Shown: positions 59,701-64,000 of the stretch, in pieces
How the letters are laid out: each line of letters opens with the position of its first letter
How positions within the stretch are numbered: position 1 is the stretch's first letter
Source of the DNA: Rhodeus uyekii
Taxonomy: Eukaryota > Chordata > Actinopteri > Cypriniformes > Acheilognathidae
Assembly: GCA_037043235.1 (NCBI GenBank)
Contig: JAWRVZ010000054.1
Span: forward strand, 2,440,001-2,504,000
Length of the DNA stretch: 64,000 nucleotides
Direction: 5' to 3'
The notes under the pieces: generated by a model
Databases searched by the model: none
Told to the model about the DNA's origin: nothing
The model's input: the letters and a program-made list of their open reading frames with translations, nothing else
Program-made: the position numbers and the translations under genes

Positions 59701-62700
59701 CCTCATCTGGAACATTTAACCATCATTTGCCGCCCATTCTATCTGCCAAGGGAGTTTTCATCGATCGTCGCCACTGTGGTTTATATTCCACCACAGGCAG
59801 ACACGGGGCTGGCTTTATCTGGCCTCCATGATGCCATCAGCGGCTCCATAAACAGACACCCCGATGCTGCTTTCATCGTCGTGGGTAATTTTAACAAAGC
59901 TAACCTTAAGAAAGTATTGCCAAACTTTCACCAGCATGTCTCCTGTCCCACACGAGGAGCAAACACACTGGATCATTGCTATTCTCTGTTTAAGAATGCC
60001 TACAAGGCTCGTTCACTACCAGCCTTTGGCGAATCGGACCATGCCGCCATTTTCCTCACACCTGAGTATAAACAAAGGCTCGTTCAGGAACCCCCGGTGA
60101 GGCGGGAAGTTAAATGCTGGTCACCCCATTCAGAGATCACGCTACAGGGAGCTCTTGATGATGTCGACTGGGACATGTTCCGGTTGAGCTTATCGGACGT
60201 CAGCGAGTTCACTGTTGTGGCGCTCTGCTTTATCAGCACACTGACAGAGCAAGCCACACAAACAATAACAACATTCTCTAATCAGAAACCGTGGGTGGAA
60301 AGTTCAATCTGCGCTGCAGTCAACTCACGCACTGCAGCATACAACGCCTGTCAGGGGACATGGGTGACAATAAAACATCCTGCTATTCTCTCCGAGCCAA
60401 GGATCACTTGTGGACAGCTTCAGAAAGACCTTGAATCAGCAGGTACAGTTGTTTCAAAGAAAACGATAAGTAATGCACTTAAAAAAAACATGGCCTGTAT
60501 GAGCGCTCACCACACAAGACTCCACTGCTGAAGAAAAGACAAGTTGAAGCTCGTTTAAAATTTGCTGCATAACATTTGGACAAGCCTGTGAAATACTGGG
60601 AGAACATAGTCTGGTCAGATGGGACCAAAATTGATGACACCATGTTTGGAAGAGAAATGGCACTGCACATCACCCCAAAAACACCATACCAACAGTAAAG
60701 TTTGAAGGTGGGAACATCATGGTGTGGGGCTGTTTTTCAGCATACGGTACTGGCAAACTTCATATAATTGAAGAAAGGATGAATGGGAAAATGTACAGAG
60801 ACATCCTTGATAAAAATCTGCTGCCATCTACCAGGATGATGACGATGAAACGAGGGTGGACATTTCAGCAAGACAAAGATCCCAAATATACCGCCAAGGA
60901 AACTCTCAATTGGTTTCAGAGAAAGAAAATAAAGCTGCTAGAATGGTCCAGCCAATCACTTGACTTAAATCCAATTGAAAATCTATGGAAAGAACTAAAG
61001 CTCAGAGTTTATAGAAGAGGCCAACGGAACCTTGAAGATTTTAAATCACACCTCAGCAATGCATGCAACTCGTTTCTCCAAACAGATATGGGGCCCTATT
61101 GCCCTTGTTTCTCCATTCTCATTCCTCTTTGTCTTATAGCTGTCATTACCAAAAAAAGGCTTTTGCATTAAATATGCTTCAGTAAGCGTGCTCAATACTT
61201 TTTCCCTGTGTCATTTAACATTATTAAACATAACGTAATTTACAGACATCTATGGTTTGATTTCTTTGCATGTGTGGATTGAATGGGTTGTTACCAACAT
61301 CTGGTGAAAATTCATGTCAACAGTACCTTTAGAAATATATTCACTGAGAAAAATGGTGACATGTTAAATACTTGTTTTCCCCGCTGTATCCTGCGCTTGC
61401 TGCCATTGCACTTCTAGTTAGACCTTTTAGGCAGAGGTGATCTTCTCAGCTCCAAAGACTAAATCTGAATGAGTGGAGCACACCAGGCTCCTTTTAAACT
61501 GTAATAATATTTTTTAATATTTTTTAAATTTTTGATTAAATCAATGTGGCCTTGGTGAGTATAAAATAACCATTTCAACAACATAATAAATAATAATAGT
61601 CGAAAAAAGTTTAATTTTGTTACTGAGACCATGAGACAACATAGATGTTAAGAAATAAATATTATTAGCAAGCAGGAAGATAATAGTAAAGTGAAAGTTG
61701 ATCGAAAGGATTGAGCCTTGGAGTCACACTAATTGATACCAGGCTTTAGTAAAGAAGTTGACCCCCATCTTTAATCTTAAATTGTCAAACCAGGATCATG
61801 TGGGTAAAATCTGATCCCGGATCACCTTTCCTCAAAGGAATGAGGGGGCAAGAGAGAACAAAGGAAGGATAAGACATGGTGTGGCACCCAGAAAGGCTGA
61901 TAGGAGGAGAAGAGATATACCGCATAATTCAAGATGACTAACCTTAACAATGTTCTCTCCCATCTGCGCATTGTTACGCAAGCAGTCTAGACAGATGGCT
62001 ATCTGAGGATCACTCCTGTGGTAGTCCCCATCACCTTTATCATCAACCTCTTCATCTAGTCGGGCTTTCTTACATATAGGGCCATCCTCTGGAAAAGAAA
62101 AAACAGTGGAGTCATAAAAGATTGTCATTTAAAATATTTTATGAAGACTTTAAACTGTTGTTTATCTACTTTTCACACAGATGTTCTCTTAAATAACTAT
62201 ACTGTTGACATTTTTTTATTGAACTAATTTGAGCCAGTGACACTATTGTCTTTTATAGAACTGCTTTACAGCTGAAGTTTAATTAGTTATATAATTGAAT
62301 ACATTAAAAAAAATGTACACTTATTTTCTCAATCAACAGGGCAAACCTGCTTTGAAACAATCAGTATTATATAAATTAATTAAGAAATATATTTCAAATA
62401 TATTTTACAAAGAAACATTGTTGAAACACAAAACCCTATATACGCCAATCCTTTTCCTTAAGAAAAAGCTAAACAGACTTCATATAAAGAAGCAAAATGT
62501 ATTTGTTATGAAATTAAATTATGTGCTTCTATGACAATGTGGGGCAAAAAAGCAAAACATTTCAGACAAAACTGAAACAGATATGCTAATGAAAAACAGC
62601 ATCTGCAGCTTTTCTCAGACTATTTTATATGAAATAGATAATATTCAAAACTATCCAATTGGGAAAACTATAAACATGGTAATTATCTCATCATTAAGAA

Positions 62701-63972
62701 CCGTTTACACTGCAGAAGTGCAAACACTTACAAGTTGCCAAGGAGACTCCAACTACTATGAAAGTCCTTCATTTTGGCTCATACATAAGGACTATAATTA
62801 ATATTGAATTTTCAGTCTTCAGTTTCACATGCACCTTCAAAAGTTATTGTATGCTGATTTGGTGCTCAAGAAACATTTTGCTGCTATATTTGTTGAAAGC
62901 AACACGGTTTTTAACACTTCTAACAAAGATAATCCTTGTTAATAACAGAGCACCAATAATAATCATTGATAATAACTATTAATAAATCAGAATAATTTCT
63001 TAAAGATGTGTAAAAAAGATGTTCTGAAAGTGACACTGAAGACTGCACTGCAATAATGACTTCTGAAAATTGAGCTTTGACAGGACATACGAGTCACTTT
63101 CTGCAAAGCCATTGAAACCAAGTCTTAATTTTCTTTGCTCATCTTTACAGTTTTAACTGTATATTGTAAATAGCCATACAAAGTGATTATGTGGTTCCCT
63201 TTGAGATAAAGAAGTAGAGAGTCACAACTATTCTGATGACTCACATCATTCCATCAAATGAGAGTCAAGGTCACAGAAACAGATTGTGGTAGATTAATTT
63301 CAGCTATTCAGACATTACTTGACAAGGAACAAAAGATACATCAAAAGTCTGATGAAAGAAGTTAAATGCTGCTAATGCAGCAAAGTAACCTGTGCCATGA
63401 GGTCACATAGGACTAATTCATAGCCATTAAAGGGATAGTTCAACCAAAAATGAAACTTTTTTGAAAACATTTACTGACCAATAACACGTTCTTTCTTCTG
63501 CAAACCACAAAAGTTATGTTATGCAGATTTTTCCAAACAATGAAAATAAATAAATAATGACCATGAGCTATTAAGCTCCAAAAAAGGACAAAAGGCAGCA
63601 TAAACATACAACTTGTGTATACTATTCTAAGGCTCTATTATTTCAATCAAAATTCGGAATGACCACAGAGGGAGTATATGAATGAAAACTTAAATTTTCA
63701 GCTGAACCATCCCTTTAAAACAGAGAAGCTCTGTGGTAATATGGCTGTCACGTGAATGAATTTACCATCAGGATTTTCTTTCAATAGGTTTCTTCTCCAA
63801 AACTCAACCTCTTGCTGTTGTTCCTCTGTAAAGAAATTAAGGGGGGGGGGGGGGTTAAAAAAATGGCAGTTGATATTTGGAATCTATACATGACAATGGT
63901 TCAGTTGAATACATACTTTCTCTCAGACCAGGCACAAGTTTGAATATGACTTCTTCAAGAGTGTTGTCCAAC
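55564..63972 (-). CDS. pcgf5: Polycomb group RING finger protein 5, 3' part
   Basis: PCGF5 joins RING1A/B in the non-canonical PRC1.5 complex and stimulates H2A K119 monoubiquitination in the nucleus. Six exons are visible: 63917-63972, 63766-63825, 61943-62088, 58026-58124, 57521-57610 and 55564-55611. They encode 165 C-terminal residues with consistent phases. Exon 1 of these reads LDNTLEEVIFKLVPGLRE, the helix after the RING; the next two give the acidic linker and YHRSDPQIAICLDCLRNN. The RAWUL domain follows (LMKKFIRCSTRVTVGTIKK, ELDVLCNGEIMGKDHTMEF, YMTRWRLRGEN) and the end is YPMVLEYRPRIDFG. The RING exons lie beyond base 64000. The exon ending in GEN splices directly to VYPMV; the human canonical form has about 21 extra residues (FRCLNC...) there. 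Confidence 0.96.
56258..56333 (+). repeat. Left arm of a 76-bp inverted repeat in pcgf5 last intron
   Basis: Identical at 73 of 76 positions to the reverse complement of 59001-59076. It starts 'agagtcttctgtcggtg' and ends 'gggatctcatg'. It is probably part of a dispersed fish element, because flanking 'gctacgttcacaccatgtcc' (56070) is also repeat-like. Confidence 0.85.
56645..56711. repeat. (AT)n microsatellite in pcgf5 last intron
   Basis: An uninterrupted AT array of about 65 bases. No other feature in 56350-57500 is recognised. Confidence 0.9.
58476..58745 (+). mobile_element. pogo/Tigger-like 5' end in pcgf5 intron
   Basis: It starts CAGTGGAACCCACTTATCTT after TA and follows the first about 230 bases of the element at 32526 ('ggttttgaagtggaaccgcc', 'ttatgtcgccgga', 'catacctagttcactccgc'). 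A short frame downstream (58771-58875, LEEEAQELAFTVQEFRDY) is acidic and could be a transposase leftover, which I cannot confirm. Confidence 0.6.
59001..59076 (-). repeat. Right arm of the 76-bp inverted repeat in pcgf5
   Basis: Reverse complement of 56258-56333 with three mismatches. It directly precedes the LINE 5' end at about 59080. Confidence 0.85.
59080..60401 (+). mobile_element. Non-LTR retrotransposon 5' half (endonuclease region)
   Basis: The 5' end begins 'tctaagatggcgccgccg', with an AAGATGGCG YY1-like site overlapping the first ATG (59087). Broken frames give a hydrophobic leader, then an apurinic-type endonuclease: NVQSLRW, IYCLSETWLTHTVPD, YIPPQADTG, FIVVGNFNKANL, TLDHCYSLFKNAYKA, FGESDHAAIF. 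The GDFN aspartate is Asn (codon 59887-59889). The copy stops before the reverse transcriptase, where Tc1 sequence begins at about 60402. It belongs to the CR1/L2/Jockey-like group; the exact clade is not settled. It sits in a pcgf5 intron, opposite to the gene. Confidence 0.8.
60402..61388 (+). mobile_element. 5'-truncated Tc1-like transposon
   Basis: Transposase sequence starts abruptly at RITCGQLQKDLESAGTVVSK. It continues through VWSDGTKID (first catalytic Asp), MVWGCFSAYGTGKLHII, FQQDKDPKYTAKETLNWF (second Asp) and DLNPIENLWKELK (Glu), with at least two frame breaks near 60530-60720. The right terminus 'acttgttttccccgctgta' is present, but the left terminus and the helix-turn-helix N-terminus are missing. 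Confidence 0.85.
61389..61942. other. pcgf5 intron sequence without recognised features
   Basis: AT-rich; the minus-strand frame extending from the exon at 61943 into it is intron read-through. Confidence 0.55.
62089..63427. other. pcgf5 intron with old repeat copy
   Basis: About 62810-62940 resembles the AT-rich family of 27666-28020 ('gtatgctgatttggtgctcaagaaacattt' split modules). Otherwise nothing recognised. Confidence 0.5.
63428..63718. mobile_element. Inverted-repeat element in pcgf5 intron
   Basis: The left end AAAGGGATAGTTCAACCAAA and the right end 'cagctgaaccatcccttt' are inverted copies. It is the best-preserved member here of the family also seen at 4098-4397 and 16738-17058, and ends 48 bases from a pcgf5 splice donor. 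Confidence 0.75.
63841..63854 (-). promoter_or_regulatory. pcgf5: C14 polypyrimidine tract of a pcgf5 acceptor
   Basis: On the minus strand TTTTAAC is followed by 14 cytosines and TTAATTTCTTTACAG, then the exon starting at 63825. The homopolymer begins 15 bases before the exon, and a branch-point-like A (63855) lies 30 bases before it. Confidence 0.7.
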
Positions 63973-64000
63973 CTTTGGAAAAAAGAATTGTGAGCTACCA

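Noticed and set aside
1..64000. CRISPR array, operon or prokaryotic defence system
   Set aside because: No regularly spaced repeats with unique spacers; spliced vertebrate genes and fish transposons show the DNA is eukaryotic.

Overview
The window is vertebrate nuclear DNA from a ray-finned fish, most likely a cypriniform (zebrafish, carp or goldfish relatives). Three intron-containing vertebrate genes lie in about 64 kb, separated by many teleost-type transposons: L2 LINEs, DIRS1-like elements, Tc1, hAT and pogo/Tigger-like elements, tRNA-derived SINEs, and long (TA)n and (GT)n tracts. The genus is inferred from repeat character and not proven.

Layout. 1-1.6 kb: upstream DNA and CpG-rich promoter of ppp1r3c. 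1.57-5.03 kb (+): ppp1r3c (PP1 glycogen-targeting subunit PTG) with a 14-nt first coding exon, one intron and a long 3' UTR. 5-21 kb: intergenic DNA with an L2 3' end, SINEs, a hAT with a perfect 8-bp target duplication, a CpG-rich inverted-repeat element, two pogo/Tigger-like elements, a Tc1 relic and microsatellites. 21.2-40.3 kb (-): hectd2, a HECT E3 ubiquitin ligase, reconstructed as 21 coding exons encoding 751 residues. 40.4-55.5 kb: repeat-dense intergenic DNA with a nested L2, two DIRS1-like relics in opposite orientation, a Tc1 relic, a hAT and a possible solo LTR. 55.56-64 kb (-): the 3' part of pcgf5 (non-canonical PRC1 component), six exons ending at the stop codon; the RING-encoding 5' exons lie beyond the right edge. 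A LINE 5' half abutting a 5'-truncated Tc1 sits in a pcgf5 intron.

The order ppp1r3c - hectd2 - pcgf5, with ppp1r3c and hectd2 converging, matches the block I know from human 10q23, which supports all three orthology calls. The genes share no obvious pathway: glycogen synthesis control, ubiquitin ligation and Polycomb H2A ubiquitination.

No CRISPR array, bacterial-type operon or clearly new gene system is visible. The observations most worth a second look are small: a 76-bp inverted repeat flanking two in-frame pcgf5 exons, a C14 run acting as the polypyrimidine tract of a pcgf5 splice acceptor, a DIRS recombinase with its HxxR arginine lost, and recurrent pogo/Tigger-like termini next to TA microsatellites. 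Exon boundaries were set by eye from splice consensus, reading phase and family similarity.
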